In this document: positions 42,031 to 50,040 of the stretch, piece after piece
How positions within the stretch are numbered: the stretch's first letter is position 1
Layout of the letters: the number at the start of each line of letters is the position of its first letter
Assembly: GCA_023418475.1 (NCBI GenBank)
Contig: JAEZZO010000064.1
Coordinates: 29,898 to 93,897 of the forward strand
DNA from: Bacillota bacterium
Lineage (GTDB): Bacteria; Bacillota; Clostridia; Lachnospirales; Lachnospiraceae
DNA length: 64,000 nt
Direction: 5' to 3'
The notes under the pieces: model-generated
Database searches by the model: none
Told to the model about the DNA's origin: nothing
The model's input: only the letters and a program-made list of their open reading frames with translations
Translations under genes and position numbers: made by a program

Positions 42031-43141
42031 ATGGTAGAATTGGATCAGTATAAATATACGCTGAGTACTTATGAAAAACCATTGATTGAAGTGGGGGATT
42101 CACTTTGACCTTGCTAAGAAAGGTGATCGTGTAGCGGAACTCGAAAAGACAATGGAGGAACCTGGATTTTGGGATAACAATGAAAAATCACAGGTTGTTA
42201 TGAAAGAGCTAAAAAATCTGAAGGATACCATCGAGGAATACAAACATCTGAAAGGGCATTATGATGATGTTGCAACTTTAATTCAGATGGGGTATGAAGA
42301 AGAGGATGAGAGCTTACTTCCGGAGATCCAGGATGCATTGGATTTGTTTGTGAAGAATTTGGAAGAACTTAAGCTTAGGACTCTGCTATCAGGTGAATAC
42401 GACAAGTATCCTGCGATACTGACACTTCATGCAGGAGCGGGCGGTACGGAAAGCTGTGACTGGGCTAATATGTTATGCCGTATGTATCAGCGATTTGCGG
42501 ATAAGAAGGGCTTTACCACGGAAATGATTGATTTCCTGGATGGAGATGAAGCCGGATATAAATCAGTAACCCTTCAGATTAACGGAGAGAATGCTTATGG
42601 CTATTTAAAATCTGAAAAAGGAGTGCATCGCCTGGTGCGAATTTCTCCGTTTAATGCTGCCGGTAAGAGACAGACCTCCTTTGTATCCTGTGATGTAATG
42701 CCGGATATAGAAGAGGATACCGGTATTGAAATAAGTGATGAAGATATCAGAATTGACACGTTTCGTTCCAGTGGAGCAGGCGGTCAGCATGTTAATAAGA
42801 CATCTTCGGCAATTCGTATTACACATCTTCCTACAAATATTGTAGTACAGTGTCAGAACGAGCGGTCTCAGCTCCAGAATAAGGATAAGGCAATGAAGAT
42901 GTTAAAGGCAAAGCTTTATCTTTTAAAACAGCAGGAGAATCTGGATAAACTTTCTGGAATTCGTGGAGAGACAAAGGACATTGGTTGGGGCAGTCAGATT
43001 CGCTCCTATGTGATGCAGCCTTATACACTTGTAAAAGACCACCGTACCAACGAAGAGGTAGGAAATGCGACCAGTGTTTTGGATGGCAATTTAGATCCGT
43101 TCATCAATGCATATCTGAAATGGAATGCACAGAATAACTGA
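42031..43141 (+). CDS. prfB: Peptide chain release factor 2 (programmed +1 frameshift)
   Basis: RF2 terminates translation at UGA and UAA. The gene is join(42031..42105, 42107..43141), giving 369 residues. The first frame encodes 25 residues and ends in CTT TGA C at 42103-42109. A +1 slip skips T42106 and continues at GAC. A GGGGG block just upstream (42093-42097) is the SD-like stimulator, so low RF2 raises its own synthesis. The stop-recognition SPF tripeptide is at residues 205-207 and the catalytic GGQ at 250-252. GAGGTGATTTA precedes ATG 42031. It is probably cotranscribed with secA and cheW. Confidence 0.97.
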
Positions 43142-43172
43142 CACGGTATGAATCCATTAGAGGAGGAATATT

Positions 43173-43631
43173 ATGCAAAGTACAAAACAAGCCTTATTTA
43201 TGCTTGGAGAAGAAGAATACGGCCTGGATATTATGGATGTGAATACAATAGAGAAAGTAATCACAGTTGAACCGGTAACGAAATTATCTGATCTTATTAA
43301 AGGTGTAATCAATATAAGAGGAGATATTATTCCATTGTATAGCCTTCGAAGAAAATTCGGACTGGAAGATATTGATTTTGATGCGGATACAAGATATATT
43401 ATCACAACTTCAAATGGTATAAAGATGGCATATGAAGTAGATAAGGTAACCGAAATTACTATGATTGAGGAGAACCAGATCAGCGAGGTACCCGTTATAC
43501 TCAAAGCGGAAGACACTTCGTATGTGAAAGCCGTTGCAAATATTGGAGGCCGGTTGGTGATTGTACTTAATAATGACGGTATATTAACAGAGGAAGAACA
43601 AAATAAGATTAAGGCAGTTATTAAAAAGTAA
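43173..43631 (+). CDS. cheW: Chemotaxis coupling protein CheW
   Basis: A 152-residue CheW that links chemoreceptors to the CheA kinase. The two beta-barrel subdomains are complete, with the characteristic FMLGEEEYGLDIMDVNTIEKV, NIRGDIIPLYSLRRKFGL and KAVANIGGRLVIVLN segments. It lies 31 bases after prfB and probably shares its transcript. No other chemotaxis gene is nearby, so it is an orphan CheW. AGAGGAGG precedes the ATG. Confidence 0.93.
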   Translation: MQSTKQALFMLGEEEYGLDIMDVNTIEKVITVEPVTKLSDLIKGVINIRGDIIPLYSLRRKFGLEDIDFDADTRYIITTSNGIKMAYEVDKVTEITMIEENQISEVPVILKAEDTSYVKAVANIGGRLVIVLNNDGILTEEEQNKIKAVIKK

Positions 43632-43639
43632 GGAAGTGA

Positions 43640-43708
43640 TATATTATAGAGGATGTAATTCTCTATAATATAAGAAAAGCGTATTTCTTATCCAGAAATA
43701 CACTTTTC
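43640..43708 (+). terminator. Tandem hairpins after cheW
   Basis: TATATTATAGAG (43640-43651) pairs perfectly with CTCTATAATATA (43661-43672). A second stem, AAAAGCGTATTTC (43675-43687) with GAAATACACTTTT (43695-43707), has one mismatch and ends in CTTTTC. The second is the likelier terminator of the secA-prfB-cheW transcript. Confidence 0.65.
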
Positions 43709-43714
43709 AAATTC

Positions 43715-43838
43715 AGAGGATTAACGAAAGCAGGAGAACTTCTTTCCAAGGAGGAATGGAGAGGAGTTCTGTTTGTGCATGGGAAATCCTCGGCGCTAAT
43801 TTAGTATGCGTAAAAAATGCGCAGGAATGGAGAGAATT
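43715..43838 (+). ncRNA. Structured leader upstream of the amino-acid binding-protein gene
   Basis: GAGGATT (43716-43722) pairs with AATCCTC (43785-43791), enclosing AGAACT (43735-43740) paired with AGTTCT (43765-43770). Downstream, ATGCGCAG-GAATGGAG resembles the strand that ends the pseudoknots at 13.05 and 28.66 kb and can pair with TGTGCAT near 43774-43780. It does not match a riboswitch class I recognise. Confidence 0.35.
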
Positions 43839-44687
43839 ATGAAGAAAAAGTTTTTAAGCATCATGCTGGTATCAGTTTTATCTGCCGCTTTATTGGCCGG
43901 TTGCGGTACAAAGAGCAAGACAGGAAGCGAAGGCGGGAATGCACAAAGCACAGTAACACAAGCGCCGGAAGCAACAAAGGCACCGGCTGCAACGGAGGCA
44001 GCATCTGGTTCAGAGGGTTCCGGAGATATCATAGTTGGTACAGAAGCAGGCTTTGCTCCTTATGAATATCTGGAAGGAGACCAGGTAGTAGGAGTTGATA
44101 TGGATATAGCACAGGCAATTGCAGATTCACTTGGCAAGAAGCTTGTGATTAAGAACATGGATTTTGACGGAGCGTTAATGGCTGTTCAGAACGGAACCAT
44201 TGATTTTGTAGCTGCAGGTGTATCCATAAATGAAGAACGTAAAAAAGTAATGGATTTCTCTGACCCTTATGTTGATTCAACGGAAGTGGTTGTAGTAAAT
44301 AAAGCGAAGCCGGCAGTGACTAAGGTAGATGCGGACGGACTTGCTGGCAAAGTAATCGGTGTTCAGCAGGGTAATATTGCTGATTTCTATGTTGAAGATA
44401 ATATTAAAGCCAAAGAGACCAAGCGTTATACCAAATTTGCACAAGCAGCAGAGGATTTAAAAAATCAAAAAATTGATTGCATCGTTATGGACCAGTATCC
44501 AGCAGAGGAATTAGTGAAAGCAAATACTGATTTAGTTATTCTTGATGGTACTTTATTCCAGGATCAATATGCCATTGCTGTGAAAAAGGGAAATACAGAG
44601 TTACTTAACAAGATTAATGCGGTAATAAAAGATCTGAAGGATCAGGGTAAAGTGGAAGAATTTTATGGGAAACATACCGGTAAATAA
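43839..44687 (+). CDS. Polar amino-acid ABC transporter substrate-binding lipoprotein
   Basis: A 282-residue family 3 extracellular solute-binding protein. A signal peptide with lipobox LLAGC (Cys22) is followed by an Ala/Thr/Glu-rich spacer and the binding domain. GTEAGFAPYEYLEGDQVVGVDMDIAQAIA and the VAAGVSINEERKKVMDFSDPY segment are the classic ligand-pocket motifs. The family takes glutamine, cystine, arginine and others; the ligand is unknown here. ATG 43839 follows GGAGAG. A permease and an ATPase gene follow after a hairpin at 44721-44758. Confidence 0.92.
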   Translation: MKKKFLSIMLVSVLSAALLAGCGTKSKTGSEGGNAQSTVTQAPEATKAPAATEAASGSEGSGDIIVGTEAGFAPYEYLEGDQVVGVDMDIAQAIADSLGKKLVIKNMDFDGALMAVQNGTIDFVAAGVSINEERKKVMDFSDPYVDSTEVVVVNKAKPAVTKVDADGLAGKVIGVQQGNIADFYVEDNIKAKETKRYTKFAQAAEDLKNQKIDCIVMDQYPAEELVKANTDLVILDGTLFQDQYAIAVKKGNTELLNKINAVIKDLKDQGKVEEFYGKHTGK

Positions 44688-44720
44688 GCTTGTACACCAT
44701 CAAATCTTATGATAAAGTAA

Positions 44721-44758
44721 AGAGGCTGTCATATATTAAGCAGCCTCTATATTTTTGG
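44721..44758 (+). terminator. Partial terminator between binding protein and permease genes
   Basis: AGAGGCTG (44721-44728) pairs with CAGCCTCT (44741-44748), followed by ATATTTTTGG. The imperfect T-run suggests partial termination, giving more binding protein than permease, as is common in such operons. Confidence 0.78.
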
Positions 44759-44826
44759 AAATATATAATTTATTTCTAAATACCAAGCATGGATAAAATT
44801 AATGAATTTTTATAGGAGGAAGAAAG

Positions 44827-45537
44827 GTGGATAAGATTATCTCATGGTTCCAGGGAGTATATCAATCATTTTATGATGCACTTATACCAGATCAAAGATA
44901 TCTGGCATATCTGTCCGGTATCAAGGTCACAATATTAATTTCAATTTTAGCAATTGCTATTGGTATTGCTATCGGTATTATTGTAGCGGTTATTAAAGTA
45001 TCTGCAACAAAATCAAGAACGAGATGGCTTGCAGGTATCTGCAACTTTTATATTACAGTCATCCGCGGAACACCTGTAGTAGTACAATTATTAATTATAT
45101 ATAATCTTGTATTCGCATCAAGAAATACAAACGAAATAATTGTCGGAGCAGTATGTTTTGGTATTAATTCCGGAGCATACGTAGCTGAAATAATAAGAGC
45201 GGGAATTGAATCAATTGACCGCGGGCAGATGGAAGCAGGACGCTCCCTGGGGTTAAATCACCTACAAACTATGCGGCGAATTATCTTGCCGCAAGCGGTA
45301 AAGAATATTCTCCCTGCACTGGGTAATGAATTAATTGTCCTGATTAAGGAAACCTCTGTTGCAGGATATATTGCTCTTACAGATTTACTGAAGGCCGCAC
45401 AATACGTCGGATCAAGAACCTGGGTAATATTGCCTCCGCTTATTATAGCTGCAGTTTGCTATTTAATAATAACCATTGGATTAACCAAATTAATCTCTGT
45501 GTTTGAGAGGAGGCTGGCAAGAAGTGATAGACGTTAA
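44827..45537 (+). CDS. Polar amino-acid ABC transporter permease
   Basis: A 236-residue HisM/GlnP-type permease with an N-terminal amphipathic segment and about five membrane helices. The EAA loop, MEAGRSLGLNHLQTMRRIILPQAVKNILPALGNELIVLIKETS, contacts the ATPase. The start is GTG 44827, preceded by AGGAGGAAGAAAG. It overlaps the ATPase start by 14 bases. Confidence 0.95.
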   Translation: MDKIISWFQGVYQSFYDALIPDQRYLAYLSGIKVTILISILAIAIGIAIGIIVAVIKVSATKSRTRWLAGICNFYITVIRGTPVVVQLLIIYNLVFASRNTNEIIVGAVCFGINSGAYVAEIIRAGIESIDRGQMEAGRSLGLNHLQTMRRIILPQAVKNILPALGNELIVLIKETSVAGYIALTDLLKAAQYVGSRTWVILPPLIIAAVCYLIITIGLTKLISVFERRLARSDRR

Positions 45538-46246
45538 GGATTTAAAAAAAGCTTTCGGACACCAGATGGTGTTAAACGGAATTGATGAGACAATTAAAAA
45601 AGGGGAAAAGGTTGTTGTTATCGGTCCATCCGGCTCTGGAAAATCAACTTTTCTCAGATGTCTTAACCTGCTGGAGGTACCTACCGAGGGTGAGATCTGG
45701 TTTGAAGGAAATAACATAACAGATAAAAAGACAGATATTAATAAGCTTAGATGTAAAATGGGCATGGTATTTCAGCAATTCAATCTGTTTCCGCATTTGT
45801 CTGTATTGGAGAACATAACGCTTGCCCCGATATTGTTAGGACTTATGTCTAAAGAAGAAGCAAATCAGAAGGCGATGGGACTGCTGAAACGGATAGGACT
45901 TACCGAAAAAGCGAATTCCTATCCCAATCAGCTTTCAGGCGGACAGAAGCAACGTATTGCAATTGTACGTGCCCTGGCTATGAATCCGGATGTCATGCTC
46001 TTTGATGAACCAACCTCTGCGCTTGATCCGGAAATGGTTGGAGAGGTTCTTGATTTAATGGCGCAGCTTGCGGAAGAAGGCATGACGATGGTTGTTGTTA
46101 CGCATGAGATGCGTTTTGCGAAGAAAGTGGCCACACGTGTTCTATTTATGGATGAGGGAAAAATTGTGGAGCAAAATACACCTGATGAATTTTTTGATCA
46201 CCCACACCACCCCAGATTACAGGAATTTTTGTCTAAAATATTATAA
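45524..46246 (+). CDS. Polar amino-acid ABC transporter ATP-binding protein
   Basis: A 240-residue GlnQ/HisP-type ABC ATPase. Walker A GPSGSGKST, Q-loop VFQQFNLFPHL, signature LSGGQKQR and Walker B VMLFDEPTSALDPE are intact, as is the switch histidine VVTHEMRFA. The start is taken as GTG 45524 (MIDVKDLKKAFG), ten bases after GAGGAGG and inside the permease gene. It completes a one-permease importer, which would assemble as a homodimer. Confidence 0.95.
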   Translation: MIDVKDLKKAFGHQMVLNGIDETIKKGEKVVVIGPSGSGKSTFLRCLNLLEVPTEGEIWFEGNNITDKKTDINKLRCKMGMVFQQFNLFPHLSVLENITLAPILLGLMSKEEANQKAMGLLKRIGLTEKANSYPNQLSGGQKQRIAIVRALAMNPDVMLFDEPTSALDPEMVGEVLDLMAQLAEEGMTMVVVTHEMRFAKKVATRVLFMDEGKIVEQNTPDEFFDHPHHPRLQEFLSKIL

Positions 46247-46353
46247 GTATGATGGTATGATCATATTTATTTATTATGATAGTCTCTTAGACATATATTT
46301 ATTGTGATACTTATAAAAAATTGATGTGTATAGGAATGTAAAGGGTTGAATAG

Positions 46354-46410
46354 AAAGCTGCATCCGCTGTCCGGTATGATAAAATACAGGGAAGAGGATG
46401 TGGCTTTTAT
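46354..46410 (+). terminator. Likely terminator of the amino-acid importer operon
   Basis: AAAGCTGCATCC (46354-46365) pairs with GGATGTGGCTTT (46396-46407) with two wobble pairs, followed by TAT. Confidence 0.5.
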
Positions 46411-46539
46411 CATAAGACCGTACTGTAAAGACGTTAAAAAGACAGAGAATAGATATTTATACATAAGTATTTATAAATATTTATGTAAGCAATATATATT
46501 TACCTGTTAGTTAGCGGACTTTATCACAGATAATTTAAT

Positions 46540-46568
46540 TTGATAAATCGGATATCATAATATATAAT
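46540..46568 (+). promoter_or_regulatory. Sigma-A promoter of the amidohydrolase-like gene
   Basis: TTGATA (46540-46545) and TATAAT (46563-46568) are 17 bases apart. Confidence 0.75.
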
Positions 46569-46604
46569 ATAATTTTGATTGATCATTAATTAGGAGGTAT
46601 CATA

Positions 46605-47891
46605 ATGAATAAAATCAAAATGCTATGCGGCATTTGCATTATGTTAATCATTATCCTATTACCAGGTGCATGTAAAATGCAGAGCGGCAGCACAGACGGC
46701 GGCGATTTTAATCACGATGATGGACAAAAAGAACCCCCTACTATAACCAAAAGTGCGCAGGCAGTGACAAATGCGGTAACGCCTACCAGTGCACCGGCTG
46801 TAAATATCAGTAAAATTGCACTTCGTAATTGTTCCATTATAGATGGAAGAGGAGAACTTGTCATTGAAGAAGGTGTAATATTAATTGAACAGGATAGAAT
46901 CGTAAAAGTCGGTACACAGAAAAGTCTTTCAATTCCCGATGATTATCTGAAGATCGATCTAAATGGAAATACAGTTCTGCCGGGATTTATCAATACAAAT
47001 GTCCGTAACAGTTATAATTTAAGTAACTTGCAAAACTGGTTGAAGGGCGGAGTGACTACAGTAAGGGATCTTGGAGACATTGGTAATGAGGAAGCAATAC
47101 GTTTTATGAATGAAAATAATGCCAGAGCGGATACGGCAAGAATTATAGTCACCTCACCTGCCTTAACAGTTCCGGGTGGTTATGGACAGAAGTATTTTCA
47201 TACCGTGGATGAAGCAAAGGACCTTGTAACCCGTTATAGTAATCTTGGGGTAAAAGCAATAAAAATATCATTTGAAGACAATATATATGGTAAGATGTGG
47301 AGTTGTCCTACTTATGAGGAGTACAGTGCTATTGTGGAGACGGCTCACAGTGCCGGACGAAAGACGGTCGCACATATTACACATGCGAAATACCTGGAAT
47401 ATGCGGTTGAGCTTGGAATAGACCAGATTACACATATGGTAAAGGATATAGCTGGTGAAGCTCTCTGCAAAGCCATTGCAGACAAAGGAATTTATTGGAT
47501 ACCTACACTGGAACTATGGAAGGGTATCGATGAGGTTGAGGGTTTGAATGATTGTTTTATAGCAAAGCAAAATCTAAAGATGTTTTATAAGGAAGGTGGA
47601 AAAATAGCGTTCGGCACCGGATACGGCTCGTATTCTTATGAATTTGATAAGGGGTTTCCGATCACGGAAGTAAAGCTGATGAAGGAGGCCGGTATGTCAA
47701 ATATGGATATTATTCTATCAGGAACCAGAAATGCTGCCGAGGCCTGTGATATGAGTGACAGTCTGGGTACGGTAGAAGCCGGTAAAATAGCAGATTTGCT
47801 TGTGGTAGAAGGAGATCCGTTAAAGAAGATCGATAATCTTGGGAATACGTATATGGTAATACATAACGGGCAGATCGTTAATCTTTCGTAA
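46605..47891 (+). CDS. Amidohydrolase-like lipoprotein with a degenerate metal site
   Basis: A 428-residue lipoprotein (lipobox LPGAC, Cys23) with the composite fold of the imidazolonepropionase/prolidase-type amidohydrolases. LIEQDRIVKVG and LNGNTVLPGF mark the N-terminal beta-sandwich, and GTVEAGKIADLLVVEGDPL the C-terminal return. The HxH that normally follows PG-x-I-D-A is replaced: the positions equivalent to the two histidines are Asn132 and Arg134 (INTNVRN). The usual Asp of the GTD motif is Gly (FGTGYG). Lys220 and His257/His277 remain. It may be catalytically dead and act as a binding protein, or use an altered site. AGGAGGTATCATA precedes the ATG. Confidence 0.82.
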   Translation: MNKIKMLCGICIMLIIILLPGACKMQSGSTDGGDFNHDDGQKEPPTITKSAQAVTNAVTPTSAPAVNISKIALRNCSIIDGRGELVIEEGVILIEQDRIVKVGTQKSLSIPDDYLKIDLNGNTVLPGFINTNVRNSYNLSNLQNWLKGGVTTVRDLGDIGNEEAIRFMNENNARADTARIIVTSPALTVPGGYGQKYFHTVDEAKDLVTRYSNLGVKAIKISFEDNIYGKMWSCPTYEEYSAIVETAHSAGRKTVAHITHAKYLEYAVELGIDQITHMVKDIAGEALCKAIADKGIYWIPTLELWKGIDEVEGLNDCFIAKQNLKMFYKEGGKIAFGTGYGSYSYEFDKGFPITEVKLMKEAGMSNMDIILSGTRNAAEACDMSDSLGTVEAGKIADLLVVEGDPLKKIDNLGNTYMVIHNGQIVNLS

Positions 47892-48236
47892 TAATTTTTT
47901 TATTATTTTAATAATACAGCTCTTTCTGTGTGATGAGGCAAAGGATGAGAATGAATAACAGGCAGGGGACATTTCACAAGAATGTTTCCTGCTTTTGCTA
48001 TAGGGGGTAAATCAGATAACGGTTTATTTTTTAACAAAAATAAGAATGTTAATTTGTATGGTTTCAAGCATAATTTACAAATAATTTTTTTTATACCGGA
48101 ATTAGTAAAATAATATTGCAAAATGAATAAATATGTGGTAGTATATCCTTCTTAGAAAGACAGTTGTATCTGTAATACATACAGTAAAAATAAAGAATAC
48201 ATAGATATGCCGGATATAAGCGGGAGGTGCTTAAAT
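47892..48236. other. Intergenic region upstream of the PheB-type ACT gene
   Basis: 345 bases. The terminator of the preceding gene is at 47962-47997. A promoter (TTGCAA at 48116-48121, TAGTAT at 48139-48144, 17-base spacer) lies about 95 bases before the next start. Nothing else is seen. Confidence 0.6.
47962..47997 (+). terminator. Intrinsic terminator after the amidohydrolase-like gene
   Basis: GCAGGGGACATT (47962-47973) pairs with AATGTTTCCTGC (47981-47992) using wobble pairs, followed by TTTTG. Confidence 0.8.
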
Positions 48237-48677
48237 ATGAATAGTGACCAATACTTTATTGTGAAGAAAAAGGCTGTACCTGAGGTGCTTTTAAAAGTAG
48301 TCGAGGCAAAAAGGCTCTTAGATTCTGAGCGTGTGATGACTGTTCAGGAGGCAACAGATGCAGTAGAGATCAGTAGAAGCTCATTTTATAAATATCGTGA
48401 TGATATATTTCCTTTCTATGAAAACACCAGAGGAAAAACTCTTACTTTTATGCTTCAAATGGATGATAAACCGGGATTGCTTTCGAAAGTTTTAAACCAG
48501 GTTGCAAAATGTGAGGCTAATATCCTGACTATCCACCAAAGCATTCCGGTGAATGGGATTGCTCTGCTGACCTTAAGCATTGAGATATTACCGCAGACGG
48601 ATAGTACCTCGGTTCTGATAGATGCGATAGAAGCAATGGATGGAATACATTATGTTAAGGTAGTATCCAGAGAGTGA
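48237..48677 (+). CDS. ACT domain protein, PheB/UPF0735 family
   Basis: A 146-residue protein. An N-terminal helix-turn-helix-like region (EATDAVEISRSSFYKYRDDIFPF) is followed by a C-terminal ACT domain (LTFMLQMDDKPGLLSKVLNQVAKCEANILTIHQ) of the kind that senses amino acids. The family is conserved next to hom in Firmicutes, as here, and is presumed to regulate aspartate-family or aromatic amino-acid metabolism. Direct evidence is thin. GGGAGGTG supports ATG 48237. The upstream extension has no ribosome-binding site. Confidence 0.85.
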   Translation: MNSDQYFIVKKKAVPEVLLKVVEAKRLLDSERVMTVQEATDAVEISRSSFYKYRDDIFPFYENTRGKTLTFMLQMDDKPGLLSKVLNQVAKCEANILTIHQSIPVNGIALLTLSIEILPQTDSTSVLIDAIEAMDGIHYVKVVSRE

Positions 48678-48766
48678 TGATTTTGTAGATTGTAGTTAAC
48701 AGATGAAATCCTTTTGGGTTAAAAATAAAATGATAGAGCGAACCAGCATGAAACGGAGGAACAGTA

Positions 48767-49984
48767 ATGGTAAATATAGCAGTCTTAGGATACGGCACAA
48801 TTGGCTCCGGTGTTGTAGAGGTATTAGACACCAATGGTGAGAGCATTGCAAAAAGAGCAGGAGATCAGATTAATATTAAGTATGTACTGGATTTAAGAGA
48901 ATTTCCGGGGGATCCGATTATGGGTAAGCTGGTTCATGATATCAATATCATATTAGAGGATCCTGAGGTTAAGATTATCTGTGAGGTTATGGGTGGAGTG
49001 GAGCCCGCTTATACCTTTGTAAAGTCGGCTCTATTTAAAGGGAAAAGTGTAGTTACCTCGAATAAAGAGCTGGTAGCAAAGCATGGTGCTGAGCTACTAA
49101 GTATCGCCAAGGAGAGAAATCTTAATTTCCTGTTTGAAGCAAGCGTGGGCGGCGGTATTCCGATCATCAGACCGCTTAACCAGTCGCTGACAGCAGATGA
49201 GATAGTAGAAATAACCGGTATTTTAAATGGTACTACCAATTATATCTTGTCTAAAATGGGAGATGAAGACCTGGAGTTTGAGGAGGTACTAGCAGATGCG
49301 CAGAAGCTGGGATATGCGGAACGTAATCCTGCCGCTGACGTGGAAGGATATGATGCCTGCCGAAAAATTGCGATTCTTTCTTCTCTGGCTTTTGGCATGC
49401 AAGTAGATTATGAGGATATTTATACGGAAGGTATTACAAAAATCTCAGCGGTTGATATTCTATATGCGAAGGCAATGAATGCAAAGATTAAACTATTTGC
49501 AACGAGTGTTCGTGAAAAAGAAAGTGTATATGCAATGGTAGCACCGGTTATGATTAAAGCCAGCCATCCGTTATTCAGTGTTAATAATGTTTTTAACGGT
49601 ATTTATGTAAAAGGTAATGTAATAGGTGATGTAATGTTTTATGGCAGCGGAGCCGGAAAATTACCTACTGCAAGTGCGGTTGTGGCGGATATCGTAGATG
49701 CTGCAAAGCATTTTGGTAAAAACATCTGGACGATTTGGAGCAGCAGAAAATTGGAGCTTGCCGATATTAATCAGGTGAAGCATAGCTTCTTTATCCGAAT
49801 CAAGGGAAATGCAGGGGAGCTTGCCGCGCAGATAGAAGAATTATTTGGTGAAGTGGATCCTGTTACAGCACAAGGTGTAACCGGTGAATATGCATTTCTT
49901 ACCAAAAGTATTTCCGAACAGGAATTAAAAGAGAAAAGCACAAAACTTACGGATGTATTAAGTGTAATCCGCACAAGGTTTTAA
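48767..49984 (+). CDS. hom: Homoserine dehydrogenase
   Basis: A 405-residue monofunctional homoserine dehydrogenase that reduces aspartate semialdehyde to homoserine, the branch point to threonine and methionine. The NAD(P) loop GYGTIGSGVVEVL is at the N terminus. GILNGTTNYILSKM and the AERNPAADVEGYDACRKIAILSSLAFG catalytic segment are intact. A C-terminal ACT-like domain (residues about 335-405, IRIKGNAGELAAQIEELFG) is likely to mediate threonine feedback. It follows the ACT protein by 89 bases and precedes apgM by 56. Confidence 0.97.
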   Translation: MVNIAVLGYGTIGSGVVEVLDTNGESIAKRAGDQINIKYVLDLREFPGDPIMGKLVHDINIILEDPEVKIICEVMGGVEPAYTFVKSALFKGKSVVTSNKELVAKHGAELLSIAKERNLNFLFEASVGGGIPIIRPLNQSLTADEIVEITGILNGTTNYILSKMGDEDLEFEEVLADAQKLGYAERNPAADVEGYDACRKIAILSSLAFGMQVDYEDIYTEGITKISAVDILYAKAMNAKIKLFATSVREKESVYAMVAPVMIKASHPLFSVNNVFNGIYVKGNVIGDVMFYGSGAGKLPTASAVVADIVDAAKHFGKNIWTIWSSRKLELADINQVKHSFFIRIKGNAGELAAQIEELFGEVDPVTAQGVTGEYAFLTKSISEQELKEKSTKLTDVLSVIRTRF

Positions 49985-50040
49985 GGAACAAAGGAGAACT
50001 ATTGCAATGAATTGCAATTAGAAGAAAGGATCTGATCTTT

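Larger units (their letters stand above)
46247..46604. other. Intergenic region with terminator and promoter
   Basis: 358 AT-rich bases. The terminator of the amino-acid importer is at 46354-46410 and the promoter of the next gene at 46540-46568. Nothing else is seen. Confidence 0.6.
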
